From: Rikenellaceae bacterium
GTDB taxonomy: Bacteria; Bacteroidota; Bacteroidia; Bacteroidales; Rikenellaceae
Reading direction: 5' to 3'
Assembly (NCBI GenBank): GCA_015059845.1
Contig: SUZR01000009.1
Span: 1-64,000, forward strand
DNA: 64,000 bases
Part shown: positions 8,742 to 17,174 of the stretch, one piece after another
How positions within the stretch are numbered: position 1 is the first letter of the stretch
Layout: the number at the start of each line of letters is the position of its first letter
The notes under the pieces: model-generated
The model's input: the letters and a program-made list of their open reading frames with translations, nothing else
Database searches by the model: none
What the model was told of the DNA's origin: nothing
Position numbers and translations under genes: made by a program

Positions 8742-10856
8742 ATGGCAGATTTTCTCAACAACAGCGTAAAGTTCGTTCCGGGCGTGGGTGAGGCGCGTGC
8801 AAAGCTTCTGGAGAAGGAGCTGGGCATCATCACCATAGGTGATTTATTGCGCCACTACCCCTTCCGTTACATCGACCGCACACGCATCTACCGCATCGCC
8901 GAGGTGAACGAGAGTATGGACTCCTCGCTAGTACAGATACGTGCGCGTGTGACGGGCGTGGGCTACGCTGGCACGGGCCGCAAGCAACGCTTCTCGGCAT
9001 TTGTTTCCGACGCATCGGGCTCGGCCGAGCTGACGTGGTTTGCGGGCATAAAGTGGATTGAGAAGAGCGTGGAGGTGGGACGCGAGTACCTTATCTTCGG
9101 CCGCCCCTCGTTCTACCGTGGCGAATTACAGTTGGCACACCCCGAGATGGAGCTGGTTGAGAAGGCACTCAGCCGCAAGGCACACAGCGGTATGCAGGGC
9201 ATCTACCCCTCGACCGAGAAGATAGGCTCGACATTAGGCACAAAGGGATTTTTCAACATCATCGCCAATGCGTGGAACGTCACAGAAAAGCATATCACAG
9301 AGAGCATACCCGACTCGCTGCGTGCGCATTATGGTCTTATGTCGCTGCGCGAGGCTATCTTTAACGTGCATTTTCCGCAGTCGGCCGAGAAGCTACAACA
9401 GGCGCAGCAACGCCTGAAATTTGACGAGTTCCTCGGTGTGCAGCTCTCCATTCAGGCGCAGCGTACCGACCGCCTTACACGTCGCAACGGATTTTTATTC
9501 CCGAAGGTGGGTGACTTGTTCAACACCTTCTTTAACGAGCGACTGCCATTCGCCCTTACGGGAGCGCAGAAGCGTGTGATAAAGGAGATACGACAAGATA
9601 CCGTTTCGGGCTATCAGATGAACCGTCTGCTGCAGGGCGATGTGGGTAGCGGAAAGACTATGGTGGCACTGATGTCGATGCTGCTGGCCGTAGATAATGG
9701 TTTTCAGGCCTGTATGATGGCACCTACGGAGATTCTCGCGCGTCAGCACTTTGCAACAATCTCGCGCCAGACCGAAGGTATGAATCTGCGTGTAGCCATC
9801 CTCACAGGCTCCTCGAAGGCTGCCGAGCGTCGCCACGCACTGGAGGGCATAGCCTCAGGCGAGGTGAATATACTCATCGGCACGCACGCCCTTATTGAGG
9901 ATAAGGTGCAGTTCGCAAACCTCGGATATGTCGTAATCGATGAGCAGCACCGCTTCGGCGTGGAGCAACGTGCCCGCCTATGGACAAAGAATCAGCAGCC
10001 GCCACATATCCTCGTAATGACCGCAACACCCATCCCGCGCACGCTGGCAATGACGCTATATGGCGATTTGGATGTCTCGGTGATTGACGAGTTGCCCCCT
10101 GGTCGTCAGCCTATTCGTACATACCACTACACCGACTCGGCACGCCTGAAGCTATGGGGATTTCTGCGCGAGCAGATAGCCGCGGGGCGGCAGGTATATG
10201 TTGTATATCCGCTGATTCAGGAGTCCGAGACGATGGATTACAAGGACCTTGAGGATGGATTCCAATCCATCGTGCAGGATTTCCCGCAACCCGACTACCG
10301 CGTAACGGTCTGCCACGGCAAGATGAAGCCGCAGGATAAGGAGGAGTCGATGCGCCAATTCAAGGAGCACGAGGCCGATATATTGGTCGCAACATCTGTA
10401 ATCGAGGTGGGTGTGGATGTGCCCAACGCTACGGTGATGGTCATCGAGTCGGCCGAGCGATTTGGTCTTTCGCAGCTGCATCAGCTGCGTGGTCGTGTAG
10501 GACGTGGCGGAGGTCAGTCATACTGTATCCTTATGTCGGGCGAGAAGCTATCGCGCGAGGCTCGCAAGCGTCTGCAGGCGATGTGCCAGACAACCGACGG
10601 ATTCCGCTTAGCCGAGTTGGATATGCAGCTACGTGGCGCAGGCGATATAAACGGCACGCAGCAGAGTGGTATGGCTTTTGATTTGAAGATTGCTAACCCC
10701 ACGCTCGATGCCGACCTACTGCAACGCGCACGCGAGGCCGCCATCGCCATCCTCAGCCGTGACCCGCAACTCGAACATCCCGAAAACCGAGGCCTGCGCA
10801 CGCTCCGTGCCCGCCACGCCGGAGGTCGCAAGTTTGACTTTTCGATGATATCGTAA
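8742..10856 (+). CDS. recG: ATP-dependent DNA helicase RecG
   Basis: 704 residues, normal for RecG. The enzyme is a double-stranded DNA translocase that regresses stalled forks and processes recombination intermediates. An N-terminal wedge/OB region (about 1-240) is followed by two helicase domains: Walker A LLQGDVGSGKT (about 298-308), DEQH box (about 400), VMTATPIPRT, and HQLRGRVGRGG in the second domain. The start is set by the family N-terminus (NNSVKFVPGVGEARAKLL), leaving no room for a downstream ATG. The promoter box sits only 4 bases upstream. The gene is divergent from dhaK. Confidence 0.97.
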   Translation: MADFLNNSVKFVPGVGEARAKLLEKELGIITIGDLLRHYPFRYIDRTRIYRIAEVNESMDSSLVQIRARVTGVGYAGTGRKQRFSAFVSDASGSAELTWFAGIKWIEKSVEVGREYLIFGRPSFYRGELQLAHPEMELVEKALSRKAHSGMQGIYPSTEKIGSTLGTKGFFNIIANAWNVTEKHITESIPDSLRAHYGLMSLREAIFNVHFPQSAEKLQQAQQRLKFDEFLGVQLSIQAQRTDRLTRRNGFLFPKVGDLFNTFFNERLPFALTGAQKRVIKEIRQDTVSGYQMNRLLQGDVGSGKTMVALMSMLLAVDNGFQACMMAPTEILARQHFATISRQTEGMNLRVAILTGSSKAAERRHALEGIASGEVNILIGTHALIEDKVQFANLGYVVIDEQHRFGVEQRARLWTKNQQPPHILVMTATPIPRTLAMTLYGDLDVSVIDELPPGRQPIRTYHYTDSARLKLWGFLREQIAAGRQVYVVYPLIQESETMDYKDLEDGFQSIVQDFPQPDYRVTVCHGKMKPQDKEESMRQFKEHEADILVATSVIEVGVDVPNATVMVIESAERFGLSQLHQLRGRVGRGGGQSYCILMSGEKLSREARKRLQAMCQTTDGFRLAELDMQLRGAGDINGTQQSGMAFDLKIANPTLDADLLQRAREAAIAILSRDPQLEHPENRGLRTLRARHAGGRKFDFSMIS

Positions 10857-10915
10857 AGTGCGGCAAGCAATAAACTCGTACGGATGACCGTTTTAATATA
10901 AAGCAACAGACAGAA

Positions 10916-11716
10916 ATGAAACGATTTATACTATCACTTATACTCACCTTCGCCTACTGCCTTGCACAGGCGCAACTCTACGTGCCGGGCGAGACGCTAC
11001 ACTACAAGATGAGCTATCGTGCCAAGCTCTTCCCCAACACCGAGGTGGCAAACGTTGTTATGCAGACCACCGAGACCACGCTCGACGGGCAGCCCGCCTA
11101 TAAGGTCTATGGTATGGGGCAGACAGCCAAGGCTTTTAACTGGATATTCCCCGTCAAGGATGCATATACGGTGTGGGTGGACCCCGCAACGCTCCGCACA
11201 AAACGCTTCGAGGCTGACCTGCAGGAGGGCGACTACACACGCAAGAGCACCTTCATATTCGACTGGCACAACCACAAGGTCCACACCCGCTGGCGCACAA
11301 AGCAGCGTCCCGAGCAGCTGCGCACGATGGATATCTCGGACAATAGTATGGATGCCATCTCGCTCTATTTCAATATGCGTACCGTTGACGACAAGGAGAT
11401 AAAGGAGGGTTTCGCACGCGACCTGGAGATGGTACTGGAGGATACGGTACGTTATCTCAAGTTCCGCTACGAGGGTCGTGAGGTGAAGAAAATCAAAAAC
11501 TTAGGCAAGTTCAACACACTGAAATTCCGCTGCAAGATTGCCACCTCGGACGGCTACGCCTTCCAGGACGGAACGGAGTTTGAGGTGTGGATTTCGGACG
11601 ATAGGAACAAAATTCCGCTCTACATCAAGTCGCCAATTAAGGTAGGCAGCGTGCAGGCTTATCTTACAAGTTATGAAGGTTTACGCTATCCATTGGATAG
11701 TTTTATAAAAAAATAG
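10916..11716 (+). CDS. DUF3108-family periplasmic/outer-membrane protein
   Basis: 266 residues with a Sec signal peptide (about 1-19, ending AQA-QLYVPGE). The LYVPGETLHYKMSYR start and later beta-rich blocks (FEVWISDDRNKIPLYI and VGSVQAYLTSYEG) match DUF3108, a Bacteroidetes family of exported beta-rich proteins with no settled function. It follows recG by 59 bases and may be read from the same transcript. Confidence 0.8.
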   Translation: MKRFILSLILTFAYCLAQAQLYVPGETLHYKMSYRAKLFPNTEVANVVMQTTETTLDGQPAYKVYGMGQTAKAFNWIFPVKDAYTVWVDPATLRTKRFEADLQEGDYTRKSTFIFDWHNHKVHTRWRTKQRPEQLRTMDISDNSMDAISLYFNMRTVDDKEIKEGFARDLEMVLEDTVRYLKFRYEGREVKKIKNLGKFNTLKFRCKIATSDGYAFQDGTEFEVWISDDRNKIPLYIKSPIKVGSVQAYLTSYEGLRYPLDSFIKK

Positions 11717-11717
11717 T

Positions 11718-11725
11718 TATCTTTG
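11718..11725 (+). promoter_or_regulatory. -7 promoter box for the coiled-coil membrane protein gene
   Basis: TATCTTTG starts just after the DUF3108 stop and 50 bases before the next ATG. A TTGG is 22 bases upstream, slightly farther than the usual 20. Confidence 0.6.
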
Positions 11726-11774
11726 CCTTTGGAATTCAACCCAACAATAAATTAAAACCAAAAACCTCACAACT

Positions 11775-12704
11775 ATGAGAGAAGAATATAACGACTACGA
11801 CGAGCCCCAGTACGAGGATGATTACGACCAGTACGAGGAGGAACAAGTCGATAATAAAGCCGTTCGAGGCTACCGCATTGTGATTATCATCCTTGCGGTT
11901 ATCCTGGTAGCCTTGTCGGTGGTATATTTCAATATGCACCGCGAGCAGGCTGCGGAGTATGCACTTCTGGAGGAGGACCGCACAAAGATTCAGGGCGACC
12001 TGGATAGCCTTATCGTGTCGTTCGACGACTTGAAGATTCAGAACGACTCTATCGCCGCCAACCTCGAGGAGGCCAACAAGCTTATGGAGCAGCTCAAGAA
12101 CGAGCGTCGCCTGAACTACGCCAAGATTCGCGCCTACGAGAAGGAGGTGGGAACACTGCGTACCGTTATGCAGGGCTACATTCGCCAGATTGACTCGCTC
12201 AACAACATCAACCAGAAGCTCACCAAGGAGAACGTAAGCTATAAGAAGCAGATTTCTACCGAGAAACTCCGTGCCGAGATGGCCGAGGAGCGTGCCGCAG
12301 AGCTCAACAACAAGGTACGTGCAGGAGCCGTTATCCGCGCTCGCAGCATTACGCTTAAGGCTCTGAACAACAAGGGTAAGGAGATTACCCGCGTACAGAA
12401 GGCAGCACGTCTTTACGTGGACTTTGCACTCTCAGCTAACGACCTGGCTGAGCCCGGCAACCGCCCCGTATATGTATGCATCACATCGCCTGAGGGTTAT
12501 CTGATTGGTAATGCCGATGCTGCTACATTCTCATTCGAGGGCGAGCCTAAGGTTTACTCGGCAATGCGTGAGGTGGACTACGATTGCAGCGACTTGGGCG
12601 TAGGTATCTACGTCAGCGGCAACGGTTTCACCGCAGGTACATACCACGTCGAAATCTATGTCGATGGTCGTCTGGCAGGTGCGAACGACATCGCTATGCG
12701 ATAA
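11775..12704 (+). CDS. Single-pass membrane protein with long coiled coil, function unknown
   Basis: 309 residues. An acidic, tyrosine-rich N-terminal stretch (1-30) precedes one transmembrane helix (about 37-55, IVIIILAVILVALSVVYF), then a charged coiled coil (about 58-175) and a beta-rich C-terminal domain (about 180-309). The layout suggests an inner-membrane anchor with a periplasmic coiled coil and globular head. Such proteins recur in Bacteroidetes without a known role. It has its own promoter and terminator. Confidence 0.75.
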   Translation: MREEYNDYDEPQYEDDYDQYEEEQVDNKAVRGYRIVIIILAVILVALSVVYFNMHREQAAEYALLEEDRTKIQGDLDSLIVSFDDLKIQNDSIAANLEEANKLMEQLKNERRLNYAKIRAYEKEVGTLRTVMQGYIRQIDSLNNINQKLTKENVSYKKQISTEKLRAEMAEERAAELNNKVRAGAVIRARSITLKALNNKGKEITRVQKAARLYVDFALSANDLAEPGNRPVYVCITSPEGYLIGNADAATFSFEGEPKVYSAMREVDYDCSDLGVGIYVSGNGFTAGTYHVEIYVDGRLAGANDIAMR

Positions 12705-12726
12705 TACTCATAACAAAAAGTTTAGG

Positions 12727-12762
12727 GAGGATGTCCAAAAAGTTAGGACATCCTCTTTTTTT
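12727..12762 (+). terminator. Terminator after the coiled-coil membrane protein gene
   Basis: GAGGATGTCC (12727-12736) pairs perfectly with GGACATCCTC (12746-12755), followed by T7. Confidence 0.92.
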
Positions 12763-12776
12763 CGCTCAAAACCAAC

Positions 12777-12808
12777 AATTTTGAATTTTGAATTTTGAAT
12801 TTTGAATT
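12777..12808 (+). repeat. Heptamer tandem repeat (AATTTTG)4 upstream of rpsP
   Basis: Four exact copies of AATTTTG (12777-12804) plus a partial fifth. The third copy places TTTG at 12794-12797, exactly 20 bases before the -7 box TATCTTTG, so the repeat supplies the -33 element. Two copies of the same heptamer occur at 39451-39464 before kdgA. Confidence 0.85.
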
Positions 12809-12825
12809 AATTATTCGTATCTTTG
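12794..12825 (+). promoter_or_regulatory. rpsP promoter
   Basis: TTTG (12794-12797), 20 bases, then TATCTTTG (12818-12825). The segment around the -7 box closely resembles that of rpmB at 51832-51863, including a second TTTTG at 13 bases spacing. Confidence 0.8.
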
Positions 12826-12889
12826 CGCCCGAAAACCCCGAAAGTGTAGGGTTGCGTTTATTTATTAACTAACAAAAATTTTATAGCAA

Positions 12890-13414
12890 ATGGCTGTTAA
12901 AATTCGTTTGGCACGTCACGGTAAGAAGGGTGCTCCCATCTACCACATCGTTGCCGCAGATAGCAGAGCGCCACGTGATGGTAAGTTTATCGAGAAATTG
13001 GGTGTATACAACCCCAACACGAATCCTGCTACAATTGATCTGAAGTTCGACCGTGCTTTGGATTGGTTACTCAAGGGCGCACAACCTACCGATACTTGTC
13101 GAGCAATTCTCTCGTACAAGGGTGTTATGTACAAGAAGCACCTGTTGGGCGGTGTAGCTAAGGGCGCTTTCTCTGAGAGCGACGCTGAGGCTAAGTTCAA
13201 CAAGTGGATGGGCGAGAAGGAGAGCAAGATCGCTGCTAAGGTCAGCAAGCTCGCTACTGACGCTAAGGCTGCTGAGAAGGCTGCATTGGCTGCTGAGACT
13301 AAGGTTAAGGAGGAGCGTGCTGCTGCAATCGCTGCTGCTAAGGCTGCTGCCGCTGCTGAGGCTGCTGCTGCCGAGACTGAGGGTGCTGAGGCAACTGAGG
13401 AGGCTGCAGAGTAG
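12890..13414 (+). CDS. rpsP: Small ribosomal subunit protein bS16 with long C-terminal tail
   Basis: 174 residues. The first 85 or so are a standard bS16 ([38 protein letters not shown]), needed for 30S assembly. E. coli bS16 is 82 residues, so about 90 extra residues follow: a helical segment and an Ala/Glu/Lys-rich tail built from repeated GCT/GCC codons, ending EATEEAAE. Bacteroidetes bS16 proteins often carry such tails. A terminator directly downstream separates it from rimM. Confidence 0.95.
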   Translation: MAVKIRLARHGKKGAPIYHIVAADSRAPRDGKFIEKLGVYNPNTNPATIDLKFDRALDWLLKGAQPTDTCRAILSYKGVMYKKHLLGGVAKGAFSESDAEAKFNKWMGEKESKIAAKVSKLATDAKAAEKAALAAETKVKEERAAAIAAAKAAAAAEAAAAETEGAEATEEAAE

Positions 13415-13464
13415 TCATCTTAGGAGAGAGCGCAGAGTAGTTCTTCGCTTCTTGAAACACACGG

Positions 13465-13494
13465 GGCTGTCAAGAAAAGTTGGCAGCCTTTTTT
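13465..13494 (+). terminator. Terminator between rpsP and rimM
   Basis: GGCTGTCA (13465-13472) pairs with TGGCAGCC (13481-13488) with one G-T wobble, followed by T6. It lies 19 bases before the rimM ATG, so rimM is probably expressed by read-through or partial termination. Confidence 0.85.
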
Positions 13495-13512
13495 GTTAAT
13501 TGGCACTTTATT

Positions 13513-14025
13513 ATGGATAACAGATTTACCGCCGTGGCCCGCGTAGGGCGTCTGTTCGGAGATATCAGACAGGGAGGCGTATCGCTCTCGCTCTACACCA
13601 CCCTACCCGAGGATTTCGACCCCACGACTGACCCTCTTTTCGTGGAGATTGACTCGCTGCCCGTACCCCTCTACTGCGAGGAGTTCGAGCGCCGAGGTGT
13701 GTCGGGTGCAAATGTTCGCTTTGCCGACTTCGACACGCAGCGTCGTGCCGAGGAGCTGGTGGGCAAGGAGCTATATATGGAGCTTGACGACGAGGAGGAT
13801 GACGACGAGTTCTATATGGAGGATTTGATTGGCTTCAGCGTGGAGGTCGGCAAGATGCGTGGCGTGGTGACCGACTACTACGACAGCGATATGAATCCGC
13901 TGCTGGGCATTGACTTCGGCGAGGGTGAGCGACTGATTCCCGCCGCCGAGGAGTTTATCGTGCGTATAGATTTCGAACGACAGAAGATGAAGATGATACT
14001 TCCCGAAGGGTTATTGGAGATATAG
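13513..14025 (+). CDS. rimM: Ribosome maturation factor RimM
   Basis: 170 residues from the ATG at 13513; an in-frame upstream TTG lies inside the terminator stem and is rejected. RimM helps mature the 30S head by binding uS19. The N-terminal barrel is recognisable (FTAVARVGRLFGDIRQGG) but diverged; the C-terminal PRC-barrel is clearer (LIGFSVEV...GVVTDYYD...PLLGIDFGEGERLIPAAEEFIV...ILPEGLLEI). An acidic insertion (ELDDEEDDDEFY, about 95-106) joins the two. Position after rpsP matches the common rpsP-rimM order. Confidence 0.85.
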   Translation: MDNRFTAVARVGRLFGDIRQGGVSLSLYTTLPEDFDPTTDPLFVEIDSLPVPLYCEEFERRGVSGANVRFADFDTQRRAEELVGKELYMELDDEEDDDEFYMEDLIGFSVEVGKMRGVVTDYYDSDMNPLLGIDFGEGERLIPAAEEFIVRIDFERQKMKMILPEGLLEI

Positions 14026-14057
14026 AAAAAGGCTGCCCATACAGGACAGCCTTTTTT
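14026..14057. terminator. Bidirectional terminator between rimM and the AT-rich pair
   Basis: AAAAAGGCTG and CAGCCTTTTTT (14026-14035 / 14047-14057) form a stem usable on both strands between the convergent genes. Confidence 0.85.
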
Positions 14058-14058
14058 A

Positions 14059-14421
14059 TTAAAATAAGTGTTTCTTTCTCACATATTTCGATAAAACCTG
14101 TATAAGGAGATAAAATATTGTATTCACAATTGTCATTAAGGGATTACATAGTTCTATCTTGCGCAGTTCTGTTTCTATCTCATTTGCTGTTGCTAAATCA
14201 ACTATTGAATCTATTTCAACATCCTTGGATTGACGATTTGCTGCCTGTATTATAATCTTATACATTCCCATATGTCTTTCCGAAGAATTAATTGTTGTAG
14301 CCCAAAGGTCTTTATATGCTAAAATATCATCCTTTGTAAATACAACATACCCATCATCACCAAGTTTACCACGAAGTAATTTGATGAATTTTCTATGACT
14401 AGGATGTATGAGCCATATCAT
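14059..14421 (-). CDS. Hypothetical protein, AT-rich, coupled to the upstream lipoprotein
   Basis: 120 residues; family not recognised. The N-terminal part is soluble (HPSHRKFIKLLRGKLGDDGYVVF, MYKIIIQAANRQ) and a hydrophobic stretch lies near the C-terminus (about 93-112, PLMTIVNTIFYLLIQVL), followed by the basic tail SKYVRKKHLF. The start overlaps the previous stop by one base (TAATG), so the two genes are translated together. Base use is much more AT-rich than in rimM or the GH16 gene, suggesting later acquisition. Confidence 0.65.
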   Translation of the reverse strand: MIWLIHPSHRKFIKLLRGKLGDDGYVVFTKDDILAYKDLWATTINSSERHMGMYKIIIQAANRQSKDVEIDSIVDLATANEIETELRKIELCNPLMTIVNTIFYLLIQVLSKYVRKKHLF

Positions 14422-15266
14422 TATAAGTCTTCTATTCTTTTTAACCCAGCCTTTACTAAAGCATTATTTATATATTTTGTGTCAACATTGAATCGGTATA
14501 CCGTGCCGTATTTAAATCGCATTTCAAATTCATACACACCTTCTTCCGACAAAATACCTTTTGTAGAATAAGCTTCCCCATTACTATCTACTAAATAATC
14601 ATAACGCGAAGCACTATACTCTTTATAGACTTTTCGTAATTCTTTATTGACAACTTTTATAGATGTACATTCCTCTTTTTCATAAGTGCCATCATCATAT
14701 TCATCAAATAGAAATTTTACACTAAAGTCGTATGGGTCACTAAAAGCGTAATGTAAAAATTGAACATATACCCTTAATTTACTTGATGCTGTAGCACTAT
14801 TACTGAAAGTGCCATAAAATTCAGAATATACGAAATGCTTCCCCGTAGGCTCATCAAAATCGTTTACAAAATCACCTATATGCCATTGCCCCAACTCGTT
14901 TATACTTGCTAACTTTATACTATCTCTTTTAGCCTTAGCTATGCTATCTGTCATTATTTGAGCCTTCCTCTCAATTTCTGAAAACAAATTTTTATGTTCT
15001 GCAAATATCGGGGATTCCTTGTGATATTTTTTTAACTTATTAAGTTTCTCTAATGCGCGTATATAGTCTTTATTTTCATTATACAACTTTATATAATTCA
15101 TTAATCTTTCCTCTCCATTTTTCAACTCTTCGTTTTCATTTACTAGGGAATCTACAGTTAGTAATAAAGAATCTCTTTGCGCTAGAATTTTGTTATATTC
15201 AGATTTTTTCACGCCACAAGCAACCATTAAGGTGGGCAACACGATGAATAAAAATAGTTTTTTCAT
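14421..15266 (-). CDS. Hypothetical lipoprotein with N-terminal coiled coil
   Basis: 281 residues. Lipobox MVAC (Cys17) follows a hydrophobic signal. A coiled coil (about 20-120) is followed by a beta-rich domain starting LGQWHIGDFVNDFDEPTGKHF with a GTFSNSATASSKL motif. That domain type is found in many uncharacterised exported bacterial proteins. No catalytic motif is visible. It is the first gene of an AT-rich two-gene unit lying between rimM and a GH16 gene; GC content is visibly lower than in the flanks. Confidence 0.7.
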   Translation of the reverse strand: MKKLFLFIVLPTLMVACGVKKSEYNKILAQRDSLLLTVDSLVNENEELKNGEERLMNYIKLYNENKDYIRALEKLNKLKKYHKESPIFAEHKNLFSEIERKAQIMTDSIAKAKRDSIKLASINELGQWHIGDFVNDFDEPTGKHFVYSEFYGTFSNSATASSKLRVYVQFLHYAFSDPYDFSVKFLFDEYDDGTYEKEECTSIKVVNKELRKVYKEYSASRYDYLVDSNGEAYSTKGILSEEGVYEFEMRFKYGTVYRFNVDTKYINNALVKAGLKRIEDL

Positions 15267-15323
15267 ATTGAATACTATTTAAGTTTCCTACAAGGTTAGC
15301 AATTATTTCACTTTATACAATTT

Positions 15324-16100
15324 CTATTTCTGATAAACTCTCACCCAATCAACCTGCATATCGCAAGGAAGGACCGAGTAGTCCACACCCTCAGCACCGC
15401 CCCAGCCGCCACCAAAGGCGACATTCAGAATAATGTAGAAGGGGTGATTAAAGGGCCACGTACCCGTGTCGCCCGCGCCATCATTCTCGAAGCTGAAATA
15501 GATGTTTCCATCCACCGCGATATCAATGCGCTCGGCGGTCCACTCCAGCGAGTAGATATGAAACTCATCGCTGCACGATGCGAGGTCGGTCTTTGTACCC
15601 TTCTGAGTACCAATCATATGATTATATTTACCCGTATGCACCGTACCGTGTACCACGCCGGGCATATAACCCACAAACTCCAAGATATCAATCTCGCCGC
15701 TATTGGGCCAGCCGCCGTAGGTACTCTTCTCGGGCATCATCCAGAATGCAGGCCACACGCCCTTGCCCTTGGGGAGCTTTATACGCGCCTCAACCTTACC
15801 ATAAAGCCACTGTTGCTTGCCGCGCGTAATCATACGCGCCGAGGTGATACGCTCACCCTCCTTGATGGCCTTCACGTGCAGGATGCCATCCTCAACCCAC
15901 GCATTTTCAAGGCTGTTGACATACTCCTGCTCCTCGTTGTTGACCTGCCCTTTGCGCATTAGCTCGTAGCTCCAGTTCGCAGGGTTGGGCGCTCCGTCAA
16001 CATCGAACTCGTCGGCCCACACCAATTTATAGCCATCGGCAGGGGCGCAAGATGAGAAAAAGAATAGCGATATTATCAATAGCAAATTTCTCATAATCAC
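15324..16100 (-). CDS. GH16 family beta-glucanase lipoprotein
   Basis: 258 residues. GH16 enzymes cut beta-1,3(4)-glucans, agarans or carrageenans with retention. The catalytic motif GEIDILEFVG is present (Glu-x-Asp-x-x-Glu, about 130-140), as are WADEFDVDGAPNPANWSYE at the mature N-terminus and the closing QVDWVRVYQ. A lipoprotein signal ends SSC (Cys18), so it is anchored in the outer membrane or exported to the surface. The sequence resembles laminarinase-like members; the precise glucan is not certain. Confidence 0.92.
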   Translation of the reverse strand: MIMRNLLLIISLFFFSSCAPADGYKLVWADEFDVDGAPNPANWSYELMRKGQVNNEEQEYVNSLENAWVEDGILHVKAIKEGERITSARMITRGKQQWLYGKVEARIKLPKGKGVWPAFWMMPEKSTYGGWPNSGEIDILEFVGYMPGVVHGTVHTGKYNHMIGTQKGTKTDLASCSDEFHIYSLEWTAERIDIAVDGNIYFSFENDGAGDTGTWPFNHPFYIILNVAFGGGWGGAEGVDYSVLPCDMQVDWVRVYQK

Positions 16101-16111
16101 AATATTAGCAC

Positions 16112-16237
16112 TTAGAATTTTGTATGATTAGGCTATTTTGAGGCTGGCCGCAGGCCGAGAAAGCGGAGTTTGCTTAACGCAAATGAGCATTTCGAGGGCA
16201 AGCCAGACGCCAAAATAGCCAATCAGATAATTCTAAT
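16112..16237. repeat. Long imperfect inverted repeat between GH16 and HAD genes
   Basis: The left arm (16112-16140: TTAGAATT...TGATTAGGCTATTTTG) is complementary to the right arm (16211-16236: CAAAATAGCC...AATTCTAA) with short interruptions. The roughly 70 bases between hold smaller stems (GGCC/GGCC near 16146, TTTGC/GCAAA near 16171-16183). The right arm overlaps the HAD stop codon. It could be a processing or terminator-like structure of the HAD transcript or a dispersed palindromic element. Confidence 0.6.
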
Positions 16238-17174
16238 AGAGGAAGGACATACGTTCAGGCAACTTCGTAAAATCTGTGATGTGAATATAATCCATACCAG
16301 CAAGGCGAATATGGCTGTCACCACCGCCATCGCCGAAGTCGTCACCTACGAACAACACCTGGTCACGAGTGTAGCCGTGCTTGTGGGCGTAGTTCATAAC
16401 GGCATCGTACTTATTGTACTGAATCTGAGTGATATCGAACGATGTTGTGCCACCAATAAATACCGCATAACCCTTGAAAAGCTCGCACACATCCTTGTAT
16501 ATCGCGCGGCGCTTCGACTTGTCGGGATCGAAGACGAGCTTATCCTCGGTCTTGGCCTTTGAGCCGAGCAGACCCAGCGTAACCATACCCGCAGGGTGGA
16601 ACTCAACTGACTCTCCCGTATATTCGGTGAAGCCGTAGCGGTCGCGTATAATCTGCGCCGTCTTGAGGAAAAAGTCGCGGTCAACCTGACACTGGTCGTT
16701 ACGCACCTCTACAAACTCGCCATTTACAACCGTAGCCTCCTGCATACCGTAGTTTGCCACGATGTCAATAGCGTAGCCACCCATCTGGTCGAATATACGG
16801 CGTGCATTACCTGCACCCACCATAATTACCTTATACTCAGGGTTTGCCATCAACTTATCCAGCACAGCCTTATTCTCGGGAATCATCGGCGTGCGGTGAT
16901 TTGTCACAGTGCCATCCAAGTCGAAACAGATGAGCTTCTTCTGCGCCTTCAGCTCCTTGCCACGCGCAGCCACCTCGTCCTCGTCCAGACGAGAGTCGCA
17001 GTCGTACCACGCCTGCACCTGCTCGGCACTTGCCTGCTCCATAAGCTGGGGATATGTGAGCTTGTCATAGTCAACTGCCGCCTTATCGCCCTTGGGCTGG
17101 TTACCGCCACAAGCCACCGCCACGAGCAAGGTCGCAAGAATCATCGACTTAAATAGAATCTGAATCTTTTTCAT
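16233..17174 (-). CDS. Exported phosphomannomutase-like HAD phosphatase (lipoprotein)
   Basis: 313 residues. HAD motif I is FDLDGTV (about residue 85), and motif IV is FVGDDFGDGGGDSHIR, which resembles the GDxTxxGGND loop of alpha-phosphomannomutases (HAD class IIB). SKRRAIYKDVC in between fits the same family. Unusually, it carries a lipoprotein signal with lipobox AVAC (Cys22), so it acts outside the cytoplasm, where sugar phosphates are rare. It overlaps the YgiQ gene by 4 bases (ATGA) and is translated after it. It is more likely a periplasmic phosphatase than a mutase. Confidence 0.75.
   Translation of the reverse strand: MKKIQILFKSMILATLLVAVACGGNQPKGDKAAVDYDKLTYPQLMEQASAEQVQAWYDCDSRLDEDEVAARGKELKAQKKLICFDLDGTVTNHRTPMIPENKAVLDKLMANPEYKVIMVGAGNARRIFDQMGGYAIDIVANYGMQEATVVNGEFVEVRNDQCQVDRDFFLKTAQIIRDRYGFTEYTGESVEFHPAGMVTLGLLGSKAKTEDKLVFDPDKSKRRAIYKDVCELFKGYAVFIGGTTSFDITQIQYNKYDAVMNYAHKHGYTRDQVLFVGDDFGDGGGDSHIRLAGMDYIHITDFTKLPERMSFLY

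Noticed and set aside
12777..12808. CRISPR-like repeat array
   Set aside because: The unit is only 7 bases with no spacers; it is a tandem heptamer inside a promoter.
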